A stretch of DNA of 64,000 nt from assembly GCF_003947415.1 (NCBI RefSeq), contig NZ_QHKL01000001.1, positions 1 to 64,000 of the forward strand, in the 5' to 3' direction. The translations under genes were made by a program, and so were the position numbers. Every line of letters begins with the position of its first letter. Position 1 is the stretch's first letter. Below the pieces are notes generated by a model that saw only the letters and a program-made list of their open reading frames with translations, searched no databases and was not told where the DNA came from. The DNA is from Amycolatopsis sp. WAC 01376. Its GTDB lineage: Bacteria > Actinomycetota > Actinomycetes > Mycobacteriales > Pseudonocardiaceae. Shown piece by piece: positions 54,036 through 62,528 of the stretch.

Positions 54036-55752
54036 GGGGGGATTCTGTCCCATCCGGCGTCCAGTACCGCGTTCTGGCCGCGGAACGCGCGACCTTGCCG
54101 CTGGAGGTCCGCGGCAGGCCACCGGGTTTCACCAGTAAGAAGGCCCGGAGACGCACGTCGTGGCGCTCGGCGACGGCGCGGGTGGCGGCCCGTGCGATCT
54201 CGGATTCGTCGAAGTCGAGGGCCTTCCGCGCGCGCTCGGCGACCACGACGACGCCCTCGCCTTCGTCGCCGTCGACCGAGAACGCGGCGACCCGCTCCGG
54301 CCCGAGTACGGGGTGGGCGGCGGCGACGGTCTCTTCGATGTCGTGCGGGCTGTGGTTGCGGCCGTCGATGATGATCAGATCCTTCAGGCGGCCGGTCACG
54401 GAGAGCCTGCCGTTGCGGATCGTGCCGAGGTCGCCGGTGCGGAGCCAGCCGCCTTCCCCGTCGAGTTCGGCGTCGAACACCTCGGCGGTCAGCTCCGGAC
54501 GCCGCCAGTACCCGGCCGCCACGTTGGGCCCCTTGACCCAGATCTCCCCCGTCCCGCCCAGGTCGACTTTAGCGGGCAAAACGCGATCCGACGGGGCGAC
54601 GACGCGGACCCGCTGGCCCCGTGGCCAGCCGATCTCGACGATCTCGCGGCCGTCCACTTCGGTCACCACCGGCCCGCTGGAATCGCCGCTGGCGACGTAG
54701 ACCGTCGCCTCCGCCAACCCGTAGGACGGCCTAAACGCGCCCCGCGGGAAGCCGTGGGGCTCGTACGCCGCGAGGAAATCCCGGACGGTCGCCGCGCGGA
54801 CCGGTTCACTGCCGCTGAGCGCGATCGACACGGTCGAGAGGTCGTACTCGGCGCGCTTCGCCTCGGGCACGGCCTCGGTCACCAGGTCGTACGCGAAGTT
54901 CGGGGCCGCCGTGAGCGTGTTCGGGTACGCCGACATCAGCAGCAGCCAGCGCTCCGGGCGCCGGATGAACTCCAGCGGCGCGATGAACACCGTCCGGCCG
55001 CCGGAGTGCATCGTCCCCGCGAGCAGTTGCGCCAGCCCCATGTCGTGGAAGAAGGGGATCCAGCCGACGCACGTGGTGCGCTCGTCGACGTCGTAGGCGT
55101 CGCAGATCTGCCAGCAAGCGGCCGACAAGGCCCGATGCGTGATGATCACGCCGGCGGGTGATCGCGTCGTGCCGGACGTGTACTGCAGGTAGGCGGGGTC
55201 TTCGGGGGTGACCGGCGACGGCAGGGATCGATCCGCCGGATCCAGCGGCAAGGTGTCGACGGCGACGATCTCGCGTGGCGCCGGAACCGGCTCGGCCTCG
55301 GCGAACTCCGTCAGGCGTTCGACCAGTGCTTCCGACGTGAGCCAGATGTCGGCGTCGCAGTCGTTGAGGACCCCGACGAGCCGCTCGCGGTGAGCGCGGA
55401 CGTCCGGAGCGGACAGCGGCACCGCCACGGCGCCGGCGTACAGCGCGCCGAAGAACGCGACGACGTAAGAGAGGTCCTGCCGCGCCGTGATCGCGACGCG
55501 GTCTCCCGGCTGGATCAGCTCACGCAGCTTCGCCGCGACAGCGCGGACGTGGACGAGGAGTTCGGCCCAGGTCAGCGTGTCCTCGACGGGTTCGTGCCGG
55601 TTCGAGCAATCGAGGTGCGTGTACGCCGGACGCTCGACCTCGGCGCGCTCGAGCAGACGGTGCACGAGCGGGGTCCGCAACACTTCGTCGGGCACTTCTG
55701 ATGACGGATTCGAGGGCACTGGCACATCCTCCGGCCGCGGCATGGGCATCAT
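54025..55752 (-). CDS. Fatty acyl-AMP ligase (FAAL-type)
   Basis: A 575-residue ANL enzyme that activates a fatty acid as acyl-AMP and passes it to an ACP. It shows LQYTSGTTRSPAGVIITHRAL, VGWIPFFHDMGL, APNFAYDLV, SYGLAEATVYVAS, LRTGDLGTIRNGRLSVTGRLKDLIIIDGRNHSPHDIEETV and LPRTSSGKVARSA. The HDMGL and GRNHSPHDIE forms are FAAL-like rather than CoA-ligase. The start is one of three Met codons (55752, 55749, 55743). A palindromic repeat is read through as SDRVLPAKVD in the loop before GEIWVKGPN; the base that would make a TAG stop is changed to TTG. Confidence 0.9.
   Translation of the reverse strand: MMPMPRPEDVPVPSNPSSEVPDEVLRTPLVHRLLERAEVERPAYTHLDCSNRHEPVEDTLTWAELLVHVRAVAAKLRELIQPGDRVAITARQDLSYVVAFFGALYAGAVAVPLSAPDVRAHRERLVGVLNDCDADIWLTSEALVERLTEFAEAEPVPAPREIVAVDTLPLDPADRSLPSPVTPEDPAYLQYTSGTTRSPAGVIITHRALSAACWQICDAYDVDERTTCVGWIPFFHDMGLAQLLAGTMHSGGRTVFIAPLEFIRRPERWLLLMSAYPNTLTAAPNFAYDLVTEAVPEAKRAEYDLSTVSIALSGSEPVRAATVRDFLAAYEPHGFPRGAFRPSYGLAEATVYVASGDSSGPVVTEVDGREIVEIGWPRGQRVRVVAPSDRVLPAKVDLGGTGEIWVKGPNVAAGYWRRPELTAEVFDAELDGEGGWLRTGDLGTIRNGRLSVTGRLKDLIIIDGRNHSPHDIEETVAAAHPVLGPERVAAFSVDGDEGEGVVVVAERARKALDFDESEIARAATRAVAERHDVRLRAFLLVKPGGLPRTSSGKVARSAARTRYWTPDGTESPHGS
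54563..54591. repeat. Palindromic repeat inside the FAAL gene
   Basis: On the coding strand GGATCGCGTTTTGCCCGCTA, that is, consensus except for TTTTG in place of TTTAG. In this frame the consensus would be a stop (GTT TAG); the change gives GTT TTG and keeps the gene open. Confidence 0.9.
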
Positions 55753-55758
55753 ACGAGC

Positions 55759-56691
55759 GTGGACGACTTCTTCGTGCTGGACGATCCGGCGGATCGCGTC
55801 AAGGCGCTGCGCGACCGCGAGCTCAGCTCGAACCCGGGTGGCGCCGCCGCCGAGACCCCGAACCTCCTGCTGATGGACGGCGCGGACCACCGGCGGCTGC
55901 GCGCCGTCGTCAAGGAGGTCATCGCCCTGGTGGAGCCCCTGCCGGACGCCGTGCTCGCCGACCTCCGGATCGCGATTAGGGGGCTAAAGTCGCTCCCGCG
56001 GTTCGATCTGGTGGCCGATTTCGCCAGGCCGGTGGCGGCCAGGGTGACGGAGGCGATGCTCGGCACGGTCGAGCCACTCGGCGAGAAGCTGTTGACGAAC
56101 CTTTCGGAGACCGCCGCGAACCTGGACGTCTGGTCGGGCGGGCCGGCCGGGGCCGACACCGCCGCGCTCAGGGTCGCGATGTTCTTCCTCAAAGCGACGG
56201 CCGTCGAAGGCGGCGGGCTGGCGCTGCTCCGCGAAGCGCACGAAGCGGGCCGGATCACCGAAGACGAGCTGATGATCACGCCCGTAATGCTCGCCCACGC
56301 GGCGTACGAGAACTCCATGAACTTCCTCGCCCTCGCCGGCCTCGAACTCCTACGCCGCCCAGACGTCCTCGACGACGTACGCGGCCTGATCCACGAAATC
56401 GCCCCGACCCGCTTCGCCGCCCGCCGCGTGATCGCGCCGTTCTCCTTGGCGGGCAAGGACTTCGCCGCCGGGGACAAACTGGCCATCCCTCTGGGCCCTG
56501 ACGCCGAACTCGCGTTCGGCCTCGGACGGCACACCTGTCCCGGCTCGCGAGTCGCGGTCACCGAGGGCGAAGTGGCGCTTCGCGCTCTTGCCGAGATCCT
56601 GACTCCCGACCATGTCGCCGAAGACGTGCGATACAAGACGCACGCCGTCTTCCACGGCGTCGAGCGGGCCATCGTGGCGCTGCGGACCTGA
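55759..56691 (+). CDS. Cytochrome P450-like protein, degenerate
   Basis: A 310-residue protein, about 90 shorter than bacterial P450s. The haem loop is intact (LAFGLGRHTCPGSRVAVTEGE, ligand C260), and RFDLVADFARPVAARV and a D-H-R-R-L-R segment match the family. The I-helix has AHAAYENS in place of the AG-x-E/D-T oxygen-activation motif, no ExxR pair is seen in the K-helix region, and the meander is shortened. It may bind haem but is unlikely to be a normal monooxygenase. GTG 55759 starts only 6 nt from the divergent FAAL start. A palindromic repeat encodes residues about 69-80 (LRIAIRGLKSLP). Confidence 0.82.
   Translation: MDDFFVLDDPADRVKALRDRELSSNPGGAAAETPNLLLMDGADHRRLRAVVKEVIALVEPLPDAVLADLRIAIRGLKSLPRFDLVADFARPVAARVTEAMLGTVEPLGEKLLTNLSETAANLDVWSGGPAGADTAALRVAMFFLKATAVEGGGLALLREAHEAGRITEDELMITPVMLAHAAYENSMNFLALAGLELLRRPDVLDDVRGLIHEIAPTRFAARRVIAPFSLAGKDFAAGDKLAIPLGPDAELAFGLGRHTCPGSRVAVTEGEVALRALAEILTPDHVAEDVRYKTHAVFHGVERAIVALRT
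55966..55997. repeat. Palindromic repeat inside the P450-like gene
   Basis: GGATCGCGATTAGGGGGCTA core followed by AAGTCGCTCC. It is read in an open frame as RIAIRGLKSL, just before the conserved RFDLVADF strand. Confidence 0.92.
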
Positions 56692-56695
56692 CCGT

Positions 56696-57178
56696 TCAGG
56701 TCGCCAGCCAGTCGGTGTCGGCGAAATCGTCGTCGTCACCGCGCGCGGCCGCCCGCCGATGCCGCCCGGCCGGACGCTCTTCGGCGACCGGGACCGGAGG
56801 CACCGGAGGCGGCGGAGGCGAAGGCGGCACGGGAGGAGCAGGCCGGTACGCGATCGGCGGCTCGTCGGCCGTCCGGTACCCGGCGCGGCGCTCGTTCTCG
56901 GCCTCGTCCTCCTCGAACCCGAAGTCGCCGTCGTCTTCGACCTTTTCGCTGAGAGTCGACTCGGTCGCCCAGCCGCCCGCGGCCTCCGCTCGCTTCTTCT
57001 GCTCGAGCCGTGCCGTCAGCGCCGCGCTCGTCTCCTGCTTGAGCTTGTCGCCGGCGGCCCGGGTCTCCTCGATCGCCTTGGTCGCCCGGTTGTCGACCAG
57101 GTACATCCGATCGCCGTTTTCGCGCTCCAACCCGGCCAGCTTGTGCCGGAGTCTGGCGAGATCCTCCTCAGGATTCAC
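56696..57178 (-). CDS. Coiled-coil / Pro-rich small protein, module B
   Basis: A 160-residue protein of the same architecture as the 50301-50855 product: charged helix (EEDLARLRHKLAGLERENGD), then KRAEAAGGWATEST, acidic patch (FGFEEDE), Pro-rich linker, basic RHRRAAARG and the terminus DDDDFADTDWLAT. The matching AGGW and DDDDF-x4-W signatures show common descent. The family is unknown. It is the last gene of module B and ends 4 nt from the convergent P450-like gene. Confidence 0.72.
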   Translation of the reverse strand: MNPEEDLARLRHKLAGLERENGDRMYLVDNRATKAIEETRAAGDKLKQETSAALTARLEQKKRAEAAGGWATESTLSEKVEDDGDFGFEEDEAENERRAGYRTADEPPIAYRPAPPVPPSPPPPPVPPVPVAEERPAGRHRRAAARGDDDDFADTDWLAT

Positions 57179-57196
57179 TGATCCCTCCCCTGACCG

Positions 57197-59587
57197 CTAG
57201 CGGAAACCGATGACGCCGTCGTCGTCGAGCGAGCCGCTGATCCGGCTGCCCGTCGTCGTCGCGGTGTCGAACAGGCCGCCGTCGACCCGGTATCCGCTGG
57301 ACGTGCGCTGCTGGTCTTCGCCGGCCCCTTGCCCGCCTCCGGCCGCGCCGCCGCCCATCATGCCCATGCCGCCCATCATCCCCGCACCGGCCGCGGCCGG
57401 ATCCTGGGCGCCCCCGCCAGGAGCGGAACCGAGTCCGGACGGCGGCGACGGAGCGGACGCGCCGCCGCCGCTCCCGGCCGGATCCGACGTGTCGCCGAGG
57501 CCGTTGTCCTCACCGGCGAACGGGTCGCTCAACGACTGCGCCGTCGTCGATTCGGAACCACCGTCGGCGGCCACCGCCACCGGTTCGGCCTGCTGACCTG
57601 GCACCGCCGCGGGCGCTCCGCCGCCGGTCCCGCCGGACGTGGTGTCGTGCGGGCGGACACCTTGTTCGGCCTGCTGACGCGCGGCCTCCTCGACCGGCCG
57701 GGCCGCGGCGGCACCTTCCGCGGCGTGCCTTCCGGCCGGCTGCGGCGCGGAGTCCTGGCTCCGGTCGTCTTCACCCAAGGTGTACTTCGACGGCTGCCCC
57801 GACCCGTCGTCGACGGTCACCAGCGTCGGCCCGTCGGGACCGTTCGGCCGTTCCGCGGTGATCTTGAGACCGCCGTCTTCGATGTGGATCTTGCCGTCGG
57901 GACCGGGCTGATGGACCTGCCCCGGGTTGGCCGGCTTCTCGGCGTCCGGCGCGGCCTTGCCGTCACCGAAGTCGAGGTCGTAGTCCTTTGCCTGGCCGGT
58001 GCCGTCCTGGACCGAGATGCCCATCTTCCCGTCGGCGCCGGGCTCGGCCATGGAGATCTTGCGGTCGCCCTGCTCGACCGTCACCGGCTCGGGCCGGGTG
58101 TCCTCGATGCCGTTCTTGATCGCCTCACCCGTACGGGGGTCGATCGGATACGGCCGGCCGGTGGCCGGGTCGACGTCGAGCGGCTTGTCCGTGACCGGGT
58201 TCTTCTCCTGGCCCGGTACTTCGGGCTTTTCCGGCTGGATGTTCTCGTGATTGCTCGGCGTCATGCGGCCTGCCCCGCCCGCACCGGAAGACGGGCCACC
58301 ACCAGTACCCGACGACGGACCGCCGCCACCGCCGGTGTCCTTGCCGCCACCGCCCTTCTCGACGGGCTTCTCGCCACCCGTTTCGGGGGTCTTGCCCAAA
58401 TCCGCGAACGGGTTCTCGACCACCTGGCCGAGTGAATCGAAGTACGCCTTCCACGCGCCGTTGATCGCGTCGCGCGTGTTCTTGCACACCAGCTGGAAGT
58501 TCTCGATGTGCTTGCCGTACCAAGCGAGGAAGACGTTCTTCAGCCAGGCCACCGCCTGAGGTTTGAGTACCTCGTCGATGGTGCTCTGGTCGATGTCGCC
58601 GCCGTCGTCGTTGAACGCGTCCTTGGCTTCGATGCTCAGGAATTTGATGCAGTGGATGATGTCGTTCTGGCTGCACGAGCCGTCCGCGATGCGGATGATC
58701 CGCTCGATGTCCTGCGCCGTCGCGCCGTCGATGTTGTCGGTGTACCACTTCTGCAGCCACTCGACCTTTTCGCGGCAGAACTTGCCCACCGAGGCGTTGG
58801 TCCGCAGAAGTCCGTCGCCCGCGGCTTTGAAGGCCTCGGCGACCAGACCGGTCTTGTCCGAATAGGCCTTCTGGTAGGCACGCGCCTGTTCGGCCGCGGC
58901 GCCTTCCCAAGTGCCGAGCGAGTTCCCCAGCTTCCCGGAGACGTCCTGCGCCGACCCGGCGACGGCCGCGCCGACCGCGGTCAACTCGTCGGCGCTCGCC
59001 TTGAACAGGTTGAACGGGATGTTGTCCTGTTCGTGGTAAAGCCGCTGGAGTTCACCGAGGGAGACAGCCGCTCCGCCGCCCGCCAGGCTCAGCGCGCGGA
59101 GGTAGGCCGGGTGGAAGATCTCGTAGACCTTGAACCCCGACAGCCCGGGGACCATGATGTCGTTCGAATTCGCGCAGCCCGGGTCGGTCTCGGTGGCGCG
59201 ACCGGCGATCTCCTGCGTCTTCGCCGCGTCCTTGTTCAGTGCGTCGCGATCGCCCTGCCGCCCCGCGGCCTGGCTCGCGTCGTACTTCTCTTGCGCGGTC
59301 TTGTACGCCGTCTGGACATCTTCGAGGTAGGCGTTGTTGTCACCGATGTCGCTTTCGGTGATCCAGTCACCGTTCATCGACTTGATGTAGTCCCGGAAGC
59401 CGTTCCGCTCGGCTTCGCTGGCGAATCCGCAGCTTTCCGGGGTCTCGTCCTCGATGTAGTCGATGTAGTTGAGGGCGAGTTCGCGTTTGGTGTCGCGATC
59501 GATGTTCGGGTCGTTGAGGATCTTCTCGACTTCGGCCCGGCTGGGAATGTCGTGACCGGTGTCGCCGCCGACGTCCGCGAGAGGCAT
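57197..59587 (-). CDS. Large WXG-motif modular protein, module B
   Basis: A 796-residue paralogue of the 50884-53280 product, with no signal peptide. The helical N-terminal half has the WXG motif (W227-E-G229) in LGTWEGAAAEQARAY and the shared AWLKNVFLAWYGKHIENFQL then VCKNTRDAIN (about 347-375). A Gly-rich linker (410-440) is followed by NPVTDKPLDVDPATGRPYPI. Two beta repeats (about 501-540 and 565-606) and the tail YRVDGGLFDTAT then RISGSLDDDG complete the shared layout. It has more cysteines than its paralogue (C53, C138, C271, C305, C313). The start overlaps the EspC-like stop by 1 nt. Confidence 0.75.
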   Translation of the reverse strand: MPLADVGGDTGHDIPSRAEVEKILNDPNIDRDTKRELALNYIDYIEDETPESCGFASEAERNGFRDYIKSMNGDWITESDIGDNNAYLEDVQTAYKTAQEKYDASQAAGRQGDRDALNKDAAKTQEIAGRATETDPGCANSNDIMVPGLSGFKVYEIFHPAYLRALSLAGGGAAVSLGELQRLYHEQDNIPFNLFKASADELTAVGAAVAGSAQDVSGKLGNSLGTWEGAAAEQARAYQKAYSDKTGLVAEAFKAAGDGLLRTNASVGKFCREKVEWLQKWYTDNIDGATAQDIERIIRIADGSCSQNDIIHCIKFLSIEAKDAFNDDGGDIDQSTIDEVLKPQAVAWLKNVFLAWYGKHIENFQLVCKNTRDAINGAWKAYFDSLGQVVENPFADLGKTPETGGEKPVEKGGGGKDTGGGGGPSSGTGGGPSSGAGGAGRMTPSNHENIQPEKPEVPGQEKNPVTDKPLDVDPATGRPYPIDPRTGEAIKNGIEDTRPEPVTVEQGDRKISMAEPGADGKMGISVQDGTGQAKDYDLDFGDGKAAPDAEKPANPGQVHQPGPDGKIHIEDGGLKITAERPNGPDGPTLVTVDDGSGQPSKYTLGEDDRSQDSAPQPAGRHAAEGAAAARPVEEAARQQAEQGVRPHDTTSGGTGGGAPAAVPGQQAEPVAVAADGGSESTTAQSLSDPFAGEDNGLGDTSDPAGSGGGASAPSPPSGLGSAPGGGAQDPAAAGAGMMGGMGMMGGGAAGGGQGAGEDQQRTSSGYRVDGGLFDTATTTGSRISGSLDDDGVIGFR

Positions 59588-59901
59588 CAGTGCTTCCTCA
59601 TCTCGGCGGCGTTGGAGTCCTCATTGGACTGGTAAAGGTCCTTGGACGCCGCGAGTTTGCGGCCGAACTCGTCCGAGGCCGCGAGGTAACCGCGCGCACA
59701 CTTCGCCAAGCGCTGGATGCTCGCCGAATAGCCGGTGAAGCAGTCCCCGTGCGCGGGCCCGAAACTCCCGGCGTTCAGGTTGATCTGCTCGACCGCCCCG
59801 ATCGGCCCTTCGCAAGCCTGCTTGGGCAGGTCCTGCAGGACCTTGGCTGCCTCGTTCAGCTGCGCCGGATCGACCTTGTGCCCGTTGCCCGTCACCGTCA
59901 C
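59587..59901 (-). CDS. EspC/WXG100-like small secreted protein, module B
   Basis: A 104-residue protein, the same length and position as the module A product. It has two helices with a polar turn (GSFGPAHGDCFTGYSASIQRL), then a YxxxE export-type motif in KDLYQSNEDSNAAEMRKH. GTG 59901 follows GGGGAGG. First gene of module B, 78 nt after the glmM stop on the same strand. Confidence 0.78.
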   Translation of the reverse strand: MTVTGNGHKVDPAQLNEAAKVLQDLPKQACEGPIGAVEQINLNAGSFGPAHGDCFTGYSASIQRLAKCARGYLAASDEFGRKLAASKDLYQSNEDSNAAEMRKH

Positions 59902-59911
59902 CCTCCCCTAG

Positions 59912-59941
59912 GTATACGCACACGGAATGTACCGGGCCGGT
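59912..59941 (-). promoter_or_regulatory. Shared upstream motif, module B
   Basis: Read on the minus strand: ACCGG, 4 nt, GTACATTCCGTGTGCGTAT. It matches the module A motif in 17 of 19 core positions but lies only 10 nt before the GTG start. If it is a promoter, the transcript would be nearly leaderless; if an operator, it would overlap the ribosome-binding region. Confidence 0.7.
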
Positions 59942-59979
59942 AACCCGGGCGCAGCGACTTGGGAAGATCGTGAGAGGGC

Positions 59980-61314
59980 TTACGAGGCGGACGAGACGAC
60001 GCCCGCGAGCCGGTCCGCGGCCGCCTGTGCGGTGTCGTGCGCGGGGGCCTCGACCATGACGCGGACCAGCTGTTCGGTGCCCGACGGGCGCAGCAGGACA
60101 CGGCCCTCTTCGCCGAGTTCGGCCTCGACGGCGCCGACGGCGTCGCGGACCGCGGCCGAGACGGCGACCGCCGCCTTGTCCGCCACCGGGACGTTCACCA
60201 GCACCTGCGGCAGGCGGTTCATGACGGCGGCGAGCTCGGCGAGCGACTTGCCGGTGGACGCCATGCGGCTCATCACCCGCAGCGCGGTGAGGAGACCGTC
60301 GCCGGTGGTCGCGTAAGCGGGAAGGACGACGTGGCCGGACTGCTCGCCGCCGAGCGCGAACCCGCTCGCGCGGAGCTCCTCGAGGACGTAGCGGTCACCG
60401 ACGGCGGTGGTGACGAGGTTGATGTCGTGCGCACGCATCGCCAGGTGCAGACCGAGGTTGCTCATCACGGTCGCGACCAGGGTGTTCTTGGTCAGCTCGC
60501 CGGTCTCGGCGAGCGCGAGCGCGAGGACGGCCATGATCTGGTCGCCGTCGATGAGTTCACCCGCGGCGTCGACCGCGACACAGCGGTCGGCGTCACCGTC
60601 GTGCGCGATCCCGAGGTCCGCGCTGTGCTCGACGACCGCCGCGCGCAACGCGTCCGGGTGATTCGACCCACAGTGCTCGTTGATGTTCACGCCATCGGGG
60701 TCGGCGTGGATCGCGATGACGTCGGCGCCGGCCTTGCGGTAGACCTCGGGGGCGGCGAAGGACGACGCACCGTTGGCGCAGTCGACGACGACTCGCAGGC
60801 CCGCGAGCGGGTGCGGAGTGGCCGAAAGCAGGTGCTCGATGTAGCGGTCACCCGCGTCCGCGACGTCCTTGACGCGGCCGACGCCGATGCCGGTCGGGCG
60901 GGCGACGGGAGCGGCGAGACCGGCTTCGATCTCGTCCTCGATCCCGTCGGGGAGCTTGTGCCCGCCTGCCGCGAAGAGCTTGATGCCGTTGTCGGGCATG
61001 GGGTTGTGGGAGGCGGAGATCATCACGCCGAGATCCGCTTCGAGCGCGCCGACCAGGTACGCGACGGCGGGCGTCGGGAGGACGCCGAGGCGGAGCACAT
61101 CGGCACCGGCGGAGGTGAGTCCCGCCACGACGGCGGCCTCGAGCATCTCGCCGCTGGCACGCGGGTCACGGCCGACGACCGCGACCGGACGGTGCGAACG
61201 GTCGTGGGCCGCGAGGACACGGGCGGCGCTGGCGGCGAGCGAGAGCGCCAGCTCCGGGGTCAGCTCTTCGTTGGCGAGGCCACGTACGCCGTCGGTACCG
61301 AATAGACGAGCCAT
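59980..61314 (-). CDS. glmM: Phosphoglucosamine mutase
   Basis: A 444-residue enzyme converting glucosamine-6-phosphate to glucosamine-1-phosphate for UDP-GlcNAc. It shows [15 protein letters not shown], the phosphoserine loop [15 protein letters not shown], the metal loop [14 protein letters not shown], sugar-binding [10 protein letters not shown] and the phosphate site [19 protein letters not shown] 61314 follows AAGGAGG. It acts directly after glmS. Confidence 0.97.
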   Translation of the reverse strand: MARLFGTDGVRGLANEELTPELALSLAASAARVLAAHDRSHRPVAVVGRDPRASGEMLEAAVVAGLTSAGADVLRLGVLPTPAVAYLVGALEADLGVMISASHNPMPDNGIKLFAAGGHKLPDGIEDEIEAGLAAPVARPTGIGVGRVKDVADAGDRYIEHLLSATPHPLAGLRVVVDCANGASSFAAPEVYRKAGADVIAIHADPDGVNINEHCGSNHPDALRAAVVEHSADLGIAHDGDADRCVAVDAAGELIDGDQIMAVLALALAETGELTKNTLVATVMSNLGLHLAMRAHDINLVTTAVGDRYVLEELRASGFALGGEQSGHVVLPAYATTGDGLLTALRVMSRMASTGKSLAELAAVMNRLPQVLVNVPVADKAAVAVSAAVRDAVGAVEAELGEEGRVLLRPSGTEQLVRVMVEAPAHDTAQAAADRLAGVVSSAS

Positions 61315-61365
61315 CTGTCGACCTCCTTGAAAAACCACCACGACAACCTAGCCAGTACCCCCGGT

Positions 61366-61423
61366 TTCGCCTTTAGCGGGCTAAACGCGACGCGCGGAGC
61401 GCGTTTAGCCCGCTAAAGGCGAA
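61366..61423. repeat. Head-to-head palindromic repeat pair
   Basis: Perfect 24-bp arms (61366-61389 and 61400-61423) with a 10-nt spacer, between rpsI and glmM. Outer ends TTCGCC / GGCGAA, inner ends CGCG. Confidence 0.93.
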
Positions 61424-61487
61424 CGCGTGGGGCACGTGGGACTGCTGTGACAACGGGGTCCTCGGGCACGCCGAGACCCCGGAAACA

Positions 61488-61524
61488 CGGAAGCGCCCAT
61501 CCGAGAGACGGATGGGCGCTTCCG
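61488..61524 (-). terminator. Terminator of rplM-rpsI
   Basis: Perfect 16-bp arms CGGAAGCGCCCATCCG / CGGATGGGCGCTTCCG with a 5-nt loop, 21 nt beyond the rpsI stop on the minus strand. Confidence 0.88.
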
Positions 61525-61545
61525 CGGGTTGCGCCAGAGGCGCGA

Positions 61546-62079
61546 TCAGCGCTTGCTGTACTGCGGAGCCTTACGGGCCTTCTTGAGGCCGTACTTCTTC
61601 CGCTCCGTGGCGCGAGCGTCACGGGTCAGGAAGCCGGCCTTCTTCAGGGCCGGGCGGTCGTCGGCGGCGGCCTCGGCGAGCGCACGGGCGATCGCGAGAC
61701 GGAGCGCACCGGCCTGGCCCGAGATCCCGCCACCGTGCAGGTTGGCGAAGATGTCGAACGAGTCGGGCTTGTCGACCGTCACCAGCGGCTCACGGATGAG
61801 CTGCTGGTGCACCTTGTTCGGGAAGTACTCTTCGAGCGTGCGGCCGTTGAGCTTGAACTCACCGGTACCGGGAACGACGCGCACCCGGACGACGGCCTCC
61901 TTGCGGCGGCCGACGGTCTGGGCGTTGCCACCCGCGGCACGCGACGGACGAGCACCGGAGGGCGTCTCGCTGGTCGCGACGGCTTCGCCGACGGCAGGGG
62001 TTTCCGTGGTCGCGACGGCCTCGGCCGGGGCCTCGGTCGTGGTCTCCTCGGTGCTGGTCACAGACTGTTCCTCACTCAC
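61546..62079 (-). CDS. rpsI: Ribosomal protein S9
   Basis: A 177-residue small-subunit protein. The conserved core starts [19 protein letters not shown] and ends [26 protein letters not shown], with the C-terminal arginine that reaches the P site. The first 50 residues are an acidic Thr/Ala/Glu-rich extension, common in actinobacteria. It overlaps rplM by 4 bp. Confidence 0.98.
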   Translation of the reverse strand: MSEEQSVTSTEETTTEAPAEAVATTETPAVGEAVATSETPSGARPSRAAGGNAQTVGRRKEAVVRVRVVPGTGEFKLNGRTLEEYFPNKVHQQLIREPLVTVDKPDSFDIFANLHGGGISGQAGALRLAIARALAEAAADDRPALKKAGFLTRDARATERKKYGLKKARKAPQYSKR

Positions 62080-62528
62080 TGCGCGACCTGCGCGATCTTG
62101 GTGATCTCGCGCGCCTGCGGCTGCTGCGCGGCGTGCGGGTGCTCGGCGCCGGCGTAGACCTTCAGCTTCTTCGCCTGGGCGCGGCCGAGCTTGTTCTTCG
62201 GGAGCATGCCCTTGACGACCTTCTCGAGCAGGTGCTCGGGCTTGGTGTCGAGCAGTTCACCGAAGGAGCGCTTACGCAGACCACCGGGGTAACCGCTGTG
62301 CCGGTACGCGAACTTCTGCTCTCGCTTGTTACCGGTGAGCGCGACCTTCTCGGCGTTGACGATGATGACGAAGTCACCGGTGTCCACGTGCGGAGCGTAG
62401 GTCGGCTTGTGCTTGCCGCGCAGCAGCGTGGCGACCTCGGTCGCGAGCCGGCCGAGCACGACATCCTCGGCGTCGATCACGTGCCAGGCACGAGTGACGT
62501 CGCCGGGCTTGGGGCTGTACGTGGGCAA
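62076..62528 (-). CDS. rplM: Ribosomal protein L13
   Basis: A 150-residue large-subunit protein: [30 protein letters not shown], then [18 protein letters not shown] and the [23 protein letters not shown] end. First gene of the rplM-rpsI operon. Confidence 0.98.
   Translation of the reverse strand: MPTYSPKPGDVTRAWHVIDAEDVVLGRLATEVATLLRGKHKPTYAPHVDTGDFVIIVNAEKVALTGNKREQKFAYRHSGYPGGLRKRSFGELLDTKPEHLLEKVVKGMLPKNKLGRAQAKKLKVYAGAEHPHAAQQPQAREITKIAQVAQ

Noticed and set aside
53730..56691. Complete secondary-metabolite gene cluster
   Set aside because: Only ACP, FAAL and a P450-like gene are present; no ketosynthase, NRPS, tailoring or export genes are linked.
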